This document shows, piece by piece, positions 1 to 12,320 of a DNA stretch of 64,000 nucleotides. Source of the DNA: Manihot esculenta (Eukaryota > Streptophyta > Magnoliopsida > Malpighiales > Euphorbiaceae). How positions within the stretch are numbered: position 1 is the stretch's first letter; the number at the start of each line of letters is the position of its first letter. The stretch lies in assembly GCF_001659605.2 (NCBI RefSeq), contig NC_035168.2, forward strand, positions 16,050,254 through 16,114,253, in the 5' to 3' direction. The translations under genes and the position numbers were made by a program. The notes beneath the pieces are model-generated. The model was not told the origin of the DNA and searched no databases. It saw only the letters and a program-made list of their open reading frames with translations.

Positions 1-1551
1 GGTGAAGATCCTGGCTGGAGCTGATGGACCTTCACCTCGGGAACCAGAAGAAGAGGCTGCCCCTCTCCCTCTACCTCTGCCACTGCCCTGAGTTGTGGCT
101 GGAACTGCTGGCTGTGCCACACTACCAGAAGCTGTCTGCTGGGGCTGGCCCATAAAAGGCGCTCTAGGACAATCCCGAGCTATGTGTCCCTCCTGTCCAC
201 ATCTGAAACATGCATTAGTCCCAGCTCGACACACTCCCCTGTGTGGTCTTCCACATCTCTCGCATTCTGTACCATCTGAGCCTGAGCTCGAGCCACCGCC
301 AAATCCCAGACCGAATTTCAACTTGTTCCAAAACTTATTCTTCTTCGGCTTCTTGGTGGTACTATCCCACCTCTTCTTACCTGAGCTCTGAGAAGAGAAA
401 CCTGGTCCTCCTCTGCCTGGGGTCTTAACCCCTGAAGACTGGGTCACTGACTGCTTCACTGACCCCTCAACTATAGCACTTGCCTCCATTCTTCGAGCCA
501 TATCCACCACAGTGTGGAAACTTTCTCTCTCAGCTGACTGAACCAACGAGGAGTACCTGGAATGCAGCTTCATAACATATTTCTTGGCTTTCTTAGTATC
601 TGAATCTAGAGCTTGCCCTGAAAAAGGCAATAGCTCCAAGAATTTATCCGTGAACTCCTCTACACTCATGTGCTCTGACTGCCTCAGTTGCTCAAACTCA
701 ATCATTTTCAGTTCTCTAGAACTGTCTGGAAAAGCCCATCCAGCGAACTCATTCGCAAATTCTTCCCATGTCATACCGTCTAGTCTCGGGTCCACATAAC
801 ACTTGAACCATTCCCGTGCCTTCTTGCACTTTAAAGTGAACCCTGCCATCTGAATGGCCCTGCTGTCACTTGCCCCTAGCTCATCAGTTATTGTCTTCAC
901 TACTCTCAGATACTCAAAGGGGTCATCCCCTGACTTGTATTTGGGAGCATCTAGCTTGAGGTAATCTGTCATCTTTACCTTGCTCCTATCGACTGAGCTA
1001 GGTCTAGGAGGTTGAGTAACTGGGGCTGCTGGTTCTGTAGGTGGTGGGGGTGGAGGTGCAGCATTCCCCGAGGTGGGGTTTGCCGGGTTTGGATAGAAGG
1101 GTGAGGGTGGATAAGCTGGGTACTGTGTATAGGGTGGATAGAAAGGTGGATAGGGCATGTAGGTAGGGTAGGGGTTAAAGCTGGAGTAATCCGATGTACC
1201 TCCCATCGGATACCCTGAACCCTGTGGGAAGGGTGGATAATGGGGTGGAAAACCATACCCCGAGGCCTGAACGCCTCCCTGTGACTCCCCTGTCCCTTCT
1301 TCCTGCATGCTCACATCCAGGTTCCCATCCCTCCTCTGATCCTCTCCTGTGACCTCCCTCACATCCGAAGAACTTCCTCCTCTATCTGTCCCCCTTCTGC
1401 TAGCATCAAAAGACCTTCTAGGGTCCCTTGACACTCTCTCTCTGTTGGCTCTATAAGACATTGCCCTAGGCAATGTAGGAGAACGGGCGCTCGTGCCCTC
1501 ATCCTCAGGTGGCACTCCAGTCAATCGCGCAGATCGACGAGTTCCTCTCAT
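1..1551 (-). CDS. gag: gag part of gag-pol polyprotein, element A (partial)
   Basis: Gag builds the virus-like particle that packages retrotransposon RNA. I read the minus strand from the ATG at 1549-1551 ([12 protein letters not shown]...) to base 1 without finding a stop, about 517 codons, so the frame is open off the left edge. In order it has a basic, Arg/Ser-rich N-terminus, an acidic Gly/Ser stretch, a Pro/Tyr-rich segment around residues 100-160, the capsid-like gag core around 190-330, a Lys-rich stretch, and a CCHC zinc knuckle CFRCGQEGHIARDC near residue 447. It ends entering the protease linker (APARIFT). The start is chosen because [12 protein letters not shown] is shared with B and D. 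The frame is intact as far as visible. The family assignment is firm; whether downstream pol is intact is unknown. Confidence 0.9.
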   Translation of the reverse strand, partial: MRGTRRSARLTGVPPEDEGTSARSPTLPRAMSYRANRERVSRDPRRSFDASRRGTDRGGSSSDVREVTGEDQRRDGNLDVSMQEEGTGESQGGVQASGYGFPPHYPPFPQGSGYPMGGTSDYSSFNPYPTYMPYPPFYPPYTQYPAYPPSPFYPNPANPTSGNAAPPPPPPTEPAAPVTQPPRPSSVDRSKVKMTDYLKLDAPKYKSGDDPFEYLRVVKTITDELGASDSRAIQMAGFTLKCKKAREWFKCYVDPRLDGMTWEEFANEFAGWAFPDSSRELKMIEFEQLRQSEHMSVEEFTDKFLELLPFSGQALDSDTKKAKKYVMKLHSRYSSLVQSAERESFHTVVDMARRMEASAIVEGSVKQSVTQSSGVKTPGRGGPGFSSQSSGKKRWDSTTKKPKKNKFWNKLKFGLGFGGGSSSGSDGTECERCGRPHRGVCRAGTNACFRCGQEGHIARDCPRAPFMGQPQQTASGSVAQPAVPATTQGSGRGRGRGAASSSGSRGEGPSAPARIFT

Positions 1552-1599
1552 CCTATTCTCTGAAAAACAGCTCATAACAAGCAAACATTAGCATCACAT

Positions 1600-1623
1600 G
1601 GTTCATGTGGGCACACATGAACC
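1600..1623 (-). promoter_or_regulatory. leader hairpin, element A
   Basis: A perfect 10-bp inverted repeat, GGTTCATGTG / CACATGAACC, with a 4-nt loop (1610-1613), lies between the primer binding site and the gag start. The same hairpin occurs at the same place in D, H and G. Its position and conservation fit an RNA packaging or dimerisation signal; that role is inferred. Confidence 0.6.
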
Positions 1624-1807
1624 CTCATCACATACATTACATAGCATAGCATATCATCAATGCACATGTACAAAATCATGGCATTTCACATCATCATACA
1701 AGACAGGACTCAACATCCTATCCTAGTGGACATGACCTTCCTATTGTGCTTGACCTTCTAGAACATCTATGAGCCCGACACTCTAGGTCCGACCATATGA
1801 ACCTAGG

Positions 1808-1819
1808 GCTCTGATACCA
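1808..1819 (-). other. primer binding site, element A
   Basis: The minus strand reads TGGTATCAGAGC, complementary to the 3' end of plant initiator-Met tRNA. It begins 3 nt inside the 5' LTR. It primes minus-strand DNA synthesis. Confidence 0.9.
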
Positions 1820-1822
1820 CTC

Positions 1823-3999
1823 TGTAACGCCCCGGAAATCCGGACCGCTACCGGCGCTAGGATCCGGGTCGACTTAAGGCCGCCGGGACCCGTAGCAAGC
1901 CTGACATATAACCTGTAAACCTGTATAATCCCATACATGATCAACAACATGCATAAAAATTAAAACTTTTCCTCATACATACTGTCATCAACTAACTCAA
2001 CCTGTGCATACTCTGAACATATACATAACATAGTCCCTCTGTGGGATCTCATCAAGCCTTAAAGGCAAAACAACCTGTGTTGAGTTAGTTTACATAAACA
2101 TCATAACATAAGATCATGTATATACAAAGGGATTAACAATATATTATGGTCAAGCACAACTCTATCCTCAATAACCTCATTACATAACATCCTGAATATT
2201 TTTACATTTCATCATAATACAATTGTCATGTCCACAAACTAACTATTACATGCTTATGACTTTTTCTCTTCTTGTCTTCTCTATCTATCCCGTACCTGCA
2301 AACCTGGGGGTTAGGGGAGAGGGGTGAGCTAGATGCCCAGTGAGTAGAACTATAAAAAAAGGATATTTAAAACATGCTATCATGAAATGCGTCACTGCAC
2401 AAACAAATCACACCACGGATGGACTGATTCAAAAATCCCTCAACTCCATGCCCGGCCCTATTATGGGCACCACAGGACTTCGTATTGCCCGACCCTATTA
2501 TGGGCACCACAGGACTTCGTATTGCCTGGCCCTATTATGGGCACCACAGGACTTCGTATTCAGAAGGCTAATGAATCATCCTAATGTCCATCCACTATCA
2601 TCTATCACAACAATACAATGCGGCATAGTCGTGGATTCTAATGCAAACAACCTATAATATGATCATGATGCATGAAGTATGATAAAAGCATTTCATTTCT
2701 TAATTTAAAAGGTTAAGTTTAGTTCCACTCACCTCTGGCTGACTCTGACAAACTCTGTAGCAGCTGGCTCACTGCTGGGGTCCTTGGTTCCTCGGGTCCG
2801 AACCTACACAGGTGGACTGCAATGAGGGACCAAACATACATAAACATAACCCTAATACATTCCCCAAAAACCCCCTAAAACATCCTGAAAATATCACATA
2901 GAGATATGCATGAAGTGGCTGAACAGGGCACTTTCGGCGGCACCTTCGGCGGCCGAAAGTCCCAGACAGAGACGAAACTCAGGTAGGTTCGGCGGCACCT
3001 TCGGCGGCCGAAAGTGCCAGACAGAGACGAAAGTCTCTTTTCGGGGGCATCTTCGGCAGCCGAAAGGCCTGCCTCCCCAGCCATGTTCGGTGGCCGAAAG
3101 TGCCTTTGGCTGCCGAACCTGGTTTCTGCCAAAGGGCAGAAACTTGGCTCCTTTGTGCCTTTTCGCCTCCAAACTCACCAATCATGCATATATCTCAACC
3201 AAAACATGCATACAAGTTCCTAAGGGCCTCAAAACATCAAATACCCCAACTACAACACTTCAAACACCCACAATCAACACACATTGACCAAAACATCAAT
3301 ATTAACCCATAACTCAACATATAACCTAACATGCATTTCTACCCATAGATCTAGCATAAAACTTACTTGAAACATATAAGGAGCTTAAGATCGGCCCTTA
3401 CCTCTTGAAGATCGAGAGGAAGACGACCTAAACTTGGAGATTCACGAAAATGAGCTCCTGAGTTCCCAAAGCTCCAAAACTTGGTTTAAATGTTCAAAAC
3501 TTGCAATGTGAGTTTAAAACTCAAGAAAAATGGAAGAGATTTGGAGGAAGAACACAAGAGTTGAAAAAGGGAAGGTCGGAAACTTGCTGTGGCCGAAAAT
3601 GGGAGAAAGCTCGCCCATTTCGGCTAAGTGCCCCTTTTATAGGTGGCTGGCCAGGCCACGTTCGGGGGCCGAATGTGCCTCCGCATCCATGCAATGTTCG
3701 GCGGCCGAACTTGACTTTCGGCGGCCGAACCTGAACTTTCCTAACTCATGCTTTCGGGGGCCTAACGTGCCTCCAAAACGCATGCATGTTCGGCGGCCGA
3801 AATTGACTTTCGGCGGCCGAACCTGGGTTTTCCTCCAAAGACTTTTCATGCAAATACTCATTTAGTTTCATACTTTAAAACCATTAAAAATATGAAAACA
3901 TTTTATGAAAGCATGGTTCCACCCTTCTAGAGGTCTCCGACATCCGGGATTCCACCGGACGGTAGGAATTCCGATACCGGAGTCTAGCCGGGTATTACA
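1823..3999 (-). repeat. 5' LTR of element A (2177 bp)
   Basis: On the plus strand it starts TGTAACGCCCCGG and ends GGGTATTACA, so in the element's sense it runs TGTAATACC...GTTACA. A TATA box (TATAAAAG) is at 3634-3641 on the minus strand. Upstream of it, in element sense, are two pairs of TTCGG-N3-CCGAA dyads starting at 3697/3717 and 3789/3809, each pair spaced exactly 20 bp. A second cluster of dyads lies at about 2930-3120, downstream of the TATA. Splice-like motifs, read as complements, are CTTACCTCTTGAAG (near 3400), CCTACACAGG (near 2805) and CCACTCACCTCTGG (near 2727). Confidence 0.93.
2451..2560 (-). repeat. tandem repeat cassette in LTR A (3 x ~37 bp)
   Basis: Three direct copies of a unit containing CCTATTATGGGCACC and CAGGACTTCGTATT. 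They lie where every other LTR here carries a different short tandem array, inside the second putative LTR intron. Confidence 0.8.
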
Positions 4000-4004
4000 G
4001 AACC
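4000..4004. other. probable target-site duplication of element A (GAACC)
   Basis: GAACC directly adjoins the outer end of A's 5' LTR and belongs to element B's pol (compare gaacctcc in intact copies). The second copy would be left of the window. Confidence 0.6.
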
Positions 4005-6853
4005 TCCTATAGTAACCTACCAAACCCAGATGGATTTAGGCCAGTTAGCTACAGCTTCTATCTTCTTGGGGTCTACCTCAATACCTTCTGCTGATACAAC
4101 ATGCCCCAAGAAGGAAATGCTCCTTAACCAAAACTCACTCTTTGAGAACTTGGCATATAAACCATGCTCTCTCAGAGTCTGCAGAACTATCCTCAGATGC
4201 TGGGCATGCTCCTCTGCATCTCTGGAGTACACTAAGATGTCATCGATGAAGACAATCACAAAGTGATCCAGATATTCACTGAAAACTCTGTTCATGAGAT
4301 CCATGAATGCGGCAGGGGCGTTAGTTAACCCGAACGGCATTACTAAGAACTCATAATGCCCATATCTGGTCCTGAAAGCTGTCTTTGGCACATCTGCTTC
4401 TCTGACTTTCAATTGATGATACTCGGACCTCAGATCTATTTTAGAGAAACAACCTGCTCCAGCTAGCTGGTCGAATAGATCATCGATCCTAGGTAGGGGA
4501 TACTTATTCTTGGTAGTAACCTTGTTCAACTGTCGATAGTCGATACAAAGTCTGAGGGATCCATCCTTCTTTCTAACAAAAAGCACTGGAGCACCCCAAG
4601 GTGAGGTACTAGGGCGGATGAAACCTTTATCTACCAAGTCCTGTAGCTGCTCTTTCAACTCTTTTAACTCTGCTGGCGCCATCCTGTAGGGAGGAATAGA
4701 GATAGGTCTAGTACCAGGCAGCACTTCTATTGCAAACTCTACCTCCCTATCAAGTAGTAGTCCTGGAGGCTCATCTGGGAAAACGTCTAGAAACTCTCGG
4801 ACTATAGGAACTGAGGCTGGTTCCCTAACCTGTCTATCTAGCTCTCTCGCCTGAGCTAGAAACCCCTGACAACCCTTCCTAAGCAAACGATGAGCCTGAA
4901 GGGCTGAGATCAAACCTCTCGGAGTACCCCTCCTGTCTCCTCTGAAGACACATGCTGACCCATCCTGGTCTCTAAGACGAACTACTTTGTCTCTGCAGTC
5001 CAAGGTAGCTCCATATGTAGATAACCAATCCATCCCTAGAATGACATCAAAATCCGTCAAATCTAAAACCACTAGGTCAGCTGGAAGGCATCTACCCTCG
5101 ATGAACACTGGACTGAAGCGACAGACTGACACTGCCACTGATGGGTCACATTTGGGTTCACTGACCCAAAGAGGACACTCTAACTCTAAGATCATCAGAC
5201 ATAATCGTTCCACGGCTCTCGAAGCAATAAAAGAGTGAAAAGCACCGGGGTCCATCAAAGCATACACATCAGAACACCCAAGTATGAGATTACCTGACAC
5301 CACTGTATTCGACGTGTTTGCCTCCTCTTGAGTCACAGTGAAGATCCGTGCTGGGGCTACCGGACCTTCACCTCGGGAACCTGCTGCTGAAGAAGAGGCT
5401 GACCCTCTCCCTCTGCCTCTGCCACTGCTCTGAGGCATGGCTGGAGCTACTGGTTGTGCCACACTGCCTGAGCTCATCTGCTGGGATGGTGCCATAAAGG
5501 TCAACTGAGGACATTCCTGAGCAAAATGTCCCTCCTGCCCACACTTAAAGCAGGCTGTAGATCCCATACGACAAACTCCTTTGTGCGGCCTTCCACATCT
5601 CATGCACACTGTACTGCCTGTGCCAGAGCTTGAGCCACTACCCATTCCCAGACTAGACTTAATCTTGCTCCAGAACTTATTCTTCTTGCCCTTGAACTTT
5701 TCTCCCTTTTTGCTGCCTGAAGCTGCTGCACTATGGGTCTTAGAACCCGAGGACTGTGCGTCCTGCTGTTTTACTGTCCCCTGAATAATGGCACTTGCCT
5801 CCATCTTCCTGGCGGCATCCACTATAGAGTGGAAACTCTCTTTCTCTGCTGGAAGAATCAAGGAGGAATACCTGGGATGAAGTCTCATGGTATATCTCCT
5901 TGCCTTCTTCTGGTCAGTGTCATAAGCCTGACCCACATACTGTAACAGATCCAGGAACTTATCTGTGTATGCCTCTACACTCATTTCTTCAGTCTGTCTC
6001 AACTGTTCAAATTCTATCACTTTCAGCTCCCTGGAACTGTCAGGAAAAGCCCACCTTGCAAACTCATTGGTGAACTCTCCCCATGACATACTGTCCAACC
6101 TGGGGTTCACATAATTCTTGTACCACTCTTGAGCTTTCTTACATCTCAGTGTGAACCCTGCCATCTCAATGGCTTTGCTATCATCAGCTCCTAACTCATC
6201 GGTTATCATCTTAACCAACCTGAGGTACTCAAAAGGGTCGTCTCCCGTGTTGTACTTGGGAGCATCCAACTTCAGGTACTCTGTCATCTTCACCCTACTT
6301 CCCCCAGATGAGCTAGGCTGAGGTGCTTGGACAACTGGAGCTACTGGTTCTGGTTCTGGTGGTGGAGCAGAAGGTGCTGAACTTGGCTCTGGGTATACTG
6401 CACTGGGATGGAAAGGTGTGGGTGGATACATGGGATATGGTGGGTAAAAAGGAGGATAAGGCATATAAGGCATGTAGGTAGGATATGGGGTAAAACTAGA
6501 GTAATCCGACGTACCCCCATCGGATACCCTGGGCCCGATGGAAAGGGTGGATAACCGAACCCCGAGGCCTGAGCGCCTCCCTGAGACTCTCCCATACCCT
6601 CTTCAGACCTGCCCATATCCATGCTTTCCTCTCTTGACTGGTCCACATCCATAGCCTCCCTCACTTCCTCTGAGCTCCCTCCTCTATCTGCTCCTCTTCT
6701 GCTCTCATCAAAAGACCGTCTAGGGTCTCTTGACGTACCCTCCCTTCTTGATCTCTGAGACCTTGCCCTAGGCAACGCAGGAGGACGAGCATCTGAGCCC
6801 TCATTCACTGGTGGGACTCCAGTCAATCGTGCAGATCGACGAGTTCCTCTCAT
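4005..6853 (-). pseudogene. gag-pol: gag-pol pseudogene of element B (gag to RT, truncated)
   Basis: The minus strand starts at the ATG 6851-6853 ([10 protein letters not shown]...). It encodes gag, a zinc knuckle ([14 protein letters not shown] near residue 434), protease with DPGA, and reverse transcriptase with the catalytic FIDDILVYS, then stops at the boundary with element A. RNase H, integrase and chromodomain are missing from this side. Two breaks are visible. A 1-bp deletion near 6514-6518, compared with A, shifts the frame just after MG in the Gly/Tyr-rich segment. A loss of roughly 26-28 bp near 4025-4030, compared with D, disrupts the RT/RNase H junction and creates a stop. The long frame 4017-6473 is the downstream piece of this broken gene, not a separate gene. 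It was probably already dead, or died at A's insertion. Confidence 0.9.
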
Positions 6854-7064
6854 CTTAACTTTCTGGAAAACAACACATAACACATAGCACATTAGCATAC
6901 ATCACATCTCAATAATGCACATGCATAAAAGCATAGCATTTCACATCATCATATAGACAGGACTAACATCCTATCCTAGTGGACATGTTTTCCTATTATG
7001 CTTGACCTACTTAACCTCTATGAGCCCGACACTCTCTCTCTAGGTCCGACCATATGAACCTATG

Positions 7065-7076
7065 GCTCTGATACCA
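7065..7076 (-). other. primer binding site, element B
   Basis: Minus-strand TGGTATCAGAGC, complementary to initiator-Met tRNA, 3 nt from the 5' LTR. The leader from here to gag (6854-7064) is shorter than in A and D and lacks the inverted repeat seen there. Confidence 0.88.
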
Positions 7077-7079
7077 ATC

Positions 7080-9184
7080 TGTAACGACCCAAAATCGGAC
7101 CGCTACCGGCGCTAGGATCCAGATCGACTTAAGGTCGCCGGGACCCGTAGCAAGCCTGCTATACTCTCTGTGTACCTGTAAAACCCCATACATGTTTAAC
7201 ATAACCTGTAAAACTGAAAACCTCCTGCTATCTCATACCATGGTTCAACCTGTGCATGCACTAACTCATTACACAGACTCCCCTTGCCAGAGTACTCATC
7301 AAAGCTCTAGCTGAGTCCACACAGCATATGTCAAACCTGGTCATCCATACTCATCAACTAGCCATATACATCATAGACCATGTATACAAAAAGGGATTTA
7401 CATTACATCTGGGTCAAGCACAATACTATACAAAACCATTACAACTCTTTACATCATTATTTTTCTTTACATCATTACATGTCCACACTAGGCTATTACA
7501 CATCTCTAACTCTTTCTCTTCCTGTACCCTGCTAGACTCCCCTGCACATTGAACCTGCAAAACTAGGTTAGGGGAGAGGGGTGAGCTATAAAGCCCAGTG
7601 AGTAGAAACACTGAAAACTAGTTCATGAATTACATGCTCTCATGAAATGCATCACATCACAAACATTTCATATCACGGATGGACATGACCACCAAAACTC
7701 CCTCCAGTATCAGTATGCCTGGCCCGGCCAGGTCTTACAACATCTGTATGCCTGGCCCGGCCAGGTCTTACAATATCTCTAGGGCTATTGGAGTCGCCTT
7801 GGTCCATCCACATCATCATAGTCATCATATTATGCAATGCAGCATATTCGTGAAACTAGTGCAATCAATCTACTGCATGATGCATGAACATGCTTGAGGC
7901 ATTTAATTTCTTTAAAATAAAGATGAAGTTGAGCTCTACTCACCTTTGGCTGACTTTGGTCTAACTTGGTTACCTCTGGTGTAGTGCTCACTGCTGGTCT
8001 CTGCGGTTCCTCTAGTCCGTACCTACACAGGTGGACTCAAATGAGGGACCAAACTAGCTCAAGAACATCTCTAAAACACTTCCCAAAACCCCTCGAATAC
8101 ATCCTAAAACAATCACATAAAGCATGCAAAAGAAGGCTGGACAGGGCACTTTCGGCGGCAGGTTTGGCGGCCGAAAGTCCTTTCCAGAGACGAAACTCAA
8201 GCACCTTCGGCGGCCGAACTTTTACTTTCGGGGGCAAGGTTCGGGGGCTGAAGGGCACTCCAGAGACGAAAGTCTCTTCCTTCGGCGGCACCTTCGGTGG
8301 CCGAAACCCCGCTTCAGAGCTGAAAGTTCAAACCTTCGGGAGCGAGCTTAGGCAGCCGAAACCACCTCCGTAGCACGTTCGGCGGCCGAACCTGGATTTG
8401 CCATTTAGGCAGAATCCTGCTATTCTCATGCACAACTTCCCCCAAACACACTCAAACATGTAACCATCCAAATCACAACTCGCATATACGCATGTACATG
8501 CACAAAGGGGTCCAACACTAACCTTAAAAACCCCAAACAACAACATCAACACAACACATAAGCATAGTTTTGCACAAAACTCACATCAACCATACTTAAC
8601 CTAAACATGCATCTCTACCCATAAAAACTCCATAAAACCTTTAGAAAACATGCTAGAAGCTCAGGATCTACCCTTACCTCTGAGAATACGTGAGGATAGG
8701 TAATCCTAACGTGGAAAGATGGAGAACCAACCTTCCCAAGCTTCCAAACTCTCAAACTTGGTCTTGTAGCTCAAAACTTCAAAACAAACACAAAACTCTT
8801 CAAAACCTTGAAAGATTTACGGGAAAACATAAAAATCACATGAGGAAGGAGAGGAACACACCTATGGCGGCTGATGGATGAAATTTCTATCCATTTCACC
8901 GACATGTGGTCTTTTATAGGTGGCTGGCCAGACCACCTTCGGCGGCCAAACGTGTTTCCGAAACCATGCAAGGGTCGGCGGCCGAAACTCACTTTCGGCG
9001 GCCGAACTTGCCATTTCCTTCCTTTGTGTTTTCCAGTCAAAAACTCATTTGCTTTATACTTAACACATTAAAACAGATTCACAATACTTAGAAAACATAC
9101 CTATTACCCTTCTAGAGAGTTCCGACCTCCGAGATTCCACCGGACTATAGGAATTCCGATGCCGGACTCTAGCCGGGTATTACA
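7080..9184 (-). repeat. 5' LTR of element B (2105 bp)
   Basis: Plus-strand ends are TGTAACGACCC and GGGTATTACA. The TATA box on the minus strand is at 8911-8918, with a dyad pair at 20-bp spacing near 8975-9005. The splice-like motifs are retained (CCTACACAGG near 8023, CTCACCTTTGG near 7940, CTTACCTCTGAG near 8675). The adjoining bases TACAG (9185-9189) are the expected target duplication; the other copy is outside the window. Confidence 0.9.
7713..7776 (-). repeat. tandem repeat cassette in LTR B (2 x ~33 bp)
   Basis: Two copies of a unit with the self-complementary core CCTGGCCCGGCCAGG, at the position where the other LTRs carry their own tandem arrays. Confidence 0.75.
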
Positions 9185-9189
9185 TACAG

Positions 9190-11391
9190 TCTTTGTTTCT
9201 GTAAATCTAAAACCAATTATTCTAACTTTTTTTTGAAATAAAAATTAAAAATTAAAAGAGTAAAATATGAGATCTCTCAAATTTATTCAGATGCACTTAT
9301 TAAATCTTTGAGTGATACTCAACTTTCTAATGCTAAATTTAATAGTGTAATATTTTTCAATTAAATTTGTTTAATGATTTTTTTAAATATCTTTTAATAT
9401 TTTTCAATTAGAATTACCAACTTACTAATGCCAACTTTCTCATCTGGTGCTCACAAATTTCTTTATATTTTTTATGATTTTTTTTAAACATTATAAATAT
9501 TTCATTTCAACTAATGATTTTTTTAAATAAAAAAATTAAAGAATTAAATTTTAAAAATATAAAAATATTGTAGTTGAGTGAATTAAAAATGAACTAATTA
9601 ATTTTTTAGAAATCGAAGAACTTAATAACAATTTTAAAATTGTTATGATCAATATTATTATTATCGAGATCCAACTGATTTTAGCATAAATTAGCAATAG
9701 CTCTTCAAATCCATCTTAAATTCAAATAATATTAGAATTCATTATTTTTTTATGTTTACCTTTTACTATGGTTAATTTTAAATTCAAATTCAATTGAATC
9801 TAATTTATATAACGTACCTATGTGGGATTTTATATAGTTATTAATAATAATTTAAAAATAAATTTTAAAAAATTAATATTTTTAGCCCGCTTTATTATTT
9901 ACTATAAATTTAACATTTTAACCGATTTCATATTATTTAATATTGTCTTAATAGAATTCAAAGAGATTATAATAAAATTCGGATTATTATAAGTTGTAGT
10001 TGAGCTTTAGGTTTATATTAATTTAATGGTATAATGAATAGAGGAGTATTTTTCTTTATAAGATTTTATTTATTTATGAAAAATAATTTATATTTATAAA
10101 AAATATTTTCGGTGAAAAATATTTTCAACAACATAATTTATTTTTTATTATTTAATTTTAATTTAAAAAATAAAATTTATTAATAAATTTATAAATAAAT
10201 GTTTTAATAAAAATTTTAAGAGGCGAAAAATGACTTTATTTTTTTAATAGATAAATTTATTATTTTTTTAAAATAATTTAATTTTTTAAAAATAATTTAA
10301 TTTTTTATTGATAAAAATTATTTTCTGTTAACTAATTTTTAAGTGTACAAACACTGATAATATAAAAAATATTTTCTGAAAAATATATTCCATTACACAA
10401 AATATAAATTTTGTATTGGTTCTCTAGTTTAAATGTTATATCTGATATTACTAGGGGTTAACTCCAAAAATTAGATAAGATAAACTGGAACCTCTTTTCC
10501 TATTTTTCACTCTATTTATTTTTTTAACAATATTTTTTTAAAAAAAAAAATCATTTTCTTTAAGAATTTATGATTCGAAAAAAAAAATTTTAATTAATTA
10601 TTTTTTTTAATTCAATTATTTTTAATAGAAACATATATAGTAAATATTTAACAATAATTTTAAAAATAAAATATTAAATTATGTTTAGCCATCATTTTTC
10701 TTTTTCGAAAAATAACTTGAATTTAGAAAAATATTTTAAAATACTTTTTAATTTAATAACTTTTTTTTTATTGTTTGATAGTAATTTTTAAAATAAAAGT
10801 TATTAATAAATTTATATATAGCAGTATTAATATAAAATTTTTAAATTATGAAAAATAATTTACTTTTGTGTTAAAAGGTTACTTTTTAAATGATTATTTT
10901 TTTAATTAAAAATTTTTTATTAATTAAATTTTTTAATAATCTCAAATATCAATAAATGTGTAAATATTTTTCGTAAAGTAAATAAAACAGATTGATTTGT
11001 TACTTACGGCCTTTGCTTTCGTAATCTACAACCATCAAATGACCAAACTTTCTACTACCAAATTAAAGTTGAATTTGCGTCTTTTTGCGATTTAATCTTA
11101 AAATTAAATTATATCTAAATTAAAATTTTTATAAATTTTATTTTAATTTAAAATCCTATTTAAGGAGAGTGTCCTTGCTGAGGTGGTTTACCGCATGGCA
11201 TTTTTAAATCTTAAAGGTGGACCTCTTTGTACACATAATCAACTATGATTATTTTTTAATCATAATTTTTAATTACCATAGTTAAATTAGTAAAGTAACT
11301 GTGGTTAGAAAATAAAATTAAGATGAAATTAAAAAAACCCCTAAAGAATCTCTAATTCATCTAATCCCTAAAAATTGATTTTGAAGTCGAG
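9190..11391. other. AT-rich stretch without recognisable genes
   Basis: About 2.2 kb of very AT-rich DNA with many A and T runs and no credible coding frame. Two segments, about 10070-10400 and 10680-10990, share AAAAATATTTT and GAAAAATAATTTA words, which may mean decayed MITE-like repeats. Near 9190-9225 and 11005-11045 there are weakly similar flanking words (TTTG.TTTC.GTAA). I cannot assign a family. This is probably the oldest, least disturbed sequence in the left half. Confidence 0.5.
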
Positions 11392-11523
11392 TTTTGGAGC
11401 AACTCTCATTCAAACCCTCCAAACGTCAAACTTCAAGTTTTTAGCTCAAAAACCTTCAAAAGAATATCAAAATCAATCAAATCTTTGCAAGATTTAATGA
11501 ACACATGAAGAAAACTTAAGGAA
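11392..11523 (-). repeat. LTR fragment, minus orientation
   Basis: This matches, in reverse complement and with divergence, the 5' transcribed part of LTR C (about 19215-19345), for example GGAGCAACT, CTCCAAAC and CAAATCTTTGCA. It has no LTR ends and runs straight into an oppositely oriented pol fragment at about 11524. Confidence 0.7.
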
Positions 11524-11826
11524 GACAGGAGAGGTACACCCAGAGGTTTGATTTCAGCCCTTCAGGCTCGTCGTTTGCTTAGGAGGGGTTGTCAGGGGTT
11601 TCTAACTCATGTGAGAGAGCTAGACAGTCAGGTTAGGGAACCAGCCGTAATACCAGTAGTTCGAGAGTTTCCAGATGTTTTCCCAGACGAACTTCCAGGA
11701 CTACCGCCTGGTAGGGAGATAGAGTTTGAAATAGAATTGCTGCCTGATACCAGACCTATCTCTATTCCTCCCTACAGGATGGCGCCAGTCGAGTTAAAGG
11801 AGTTGAAAGAACAGTTCCAAGAAATT
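11524..11826 (+). pseudogene. gypsy pol fragment (protease-RT linker)
   Basis: The plus strand encodes a diverged copy of the segment after the protease ([19 protein letters not shown]... [13 protein letters not shown]... [12 protein letters not shown]...). It corresponds to about 100 residues just before the RT catalytic core. Both ends are broken: the left is fused to a minus-oriented LTR piece, and the right stops at about 11826, where CACTA-like repeats begin. It encodes no complete domain and cannot be functional. Confidence 0.85.
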
Positions 11827-12320
11827 TTCATACTAATCCGTTGGTAATCCAATAAAAATAATGATTTATTATTACAAGCTCGTGAATAAATTTTTATTAA
11901 TGAATTTCAAGTTCATTAATAATACTAACAGTTTTATTAAGAGAATTTTTATTACTATTATTAACGGATTTTATATCTATTAGTAAATTGAGAGAAAAAT
12001 AATTTACTGAAATTCGTTGATAAATCCGTTAGCAAATTAAAATCTATTAGAAATTTAAATAATTTAAAAATAATTATTATTTTAATTAAATAATAAATTT
12101 TATTAATATTATTATTTATTATTAATTTAATAAAATATAAAAGTATAGTATTATTGTTACTAAGTTTTTAATTTATATCTGATATTTATTAGAAATATAT
12201 AAAATAGAAAGTGGAAATAAGAGAAAAATAAATGAGAGAAAATAATAAAAGAGAAAGAGAAAAAGAGAAAAATAAAGAAAATGATAGAAAAATAAAAATT
12301 ATAAAAAGGAAGAAAAAATG

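Larger units (their letters stand above)
1..3999 (-). mobile_element. Element A: Ty3/gypsy chromovirus, 5' part only
   Basis: The 5' part of a minus-strand LTR retrotransposon: 5' LTR (1823-3999), primer binding site, leader and gag. The rest, with pol and the 3' LTR, lies beyond the left edge. The LTR ends exactly where element B's pol resumes at 4000-4005, so A was inserted into B. The 5 bp next to the LTR end, GAACC (4000-4004), should be the target-site duplication. Its partner is outside the window, so this cannot be checked here. Confidence 0.9.

Noticed and set aside
2875..3312. Overlapping small frames on both strands in the LTRs (also near 8037-8373, 13320-13566, 19420-20046, 21864-22230, 29462-29828, 32058-32490, 38090-38404, 45695-46124, 52662-52979, 59056-59373, 62007-62323)
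   Set aside because: They arise from the GC-rich TTCGGCGGCCGAA dyads, which lack stops in most frames. They recur in every LTR on both strands with no conserved start and no domain.
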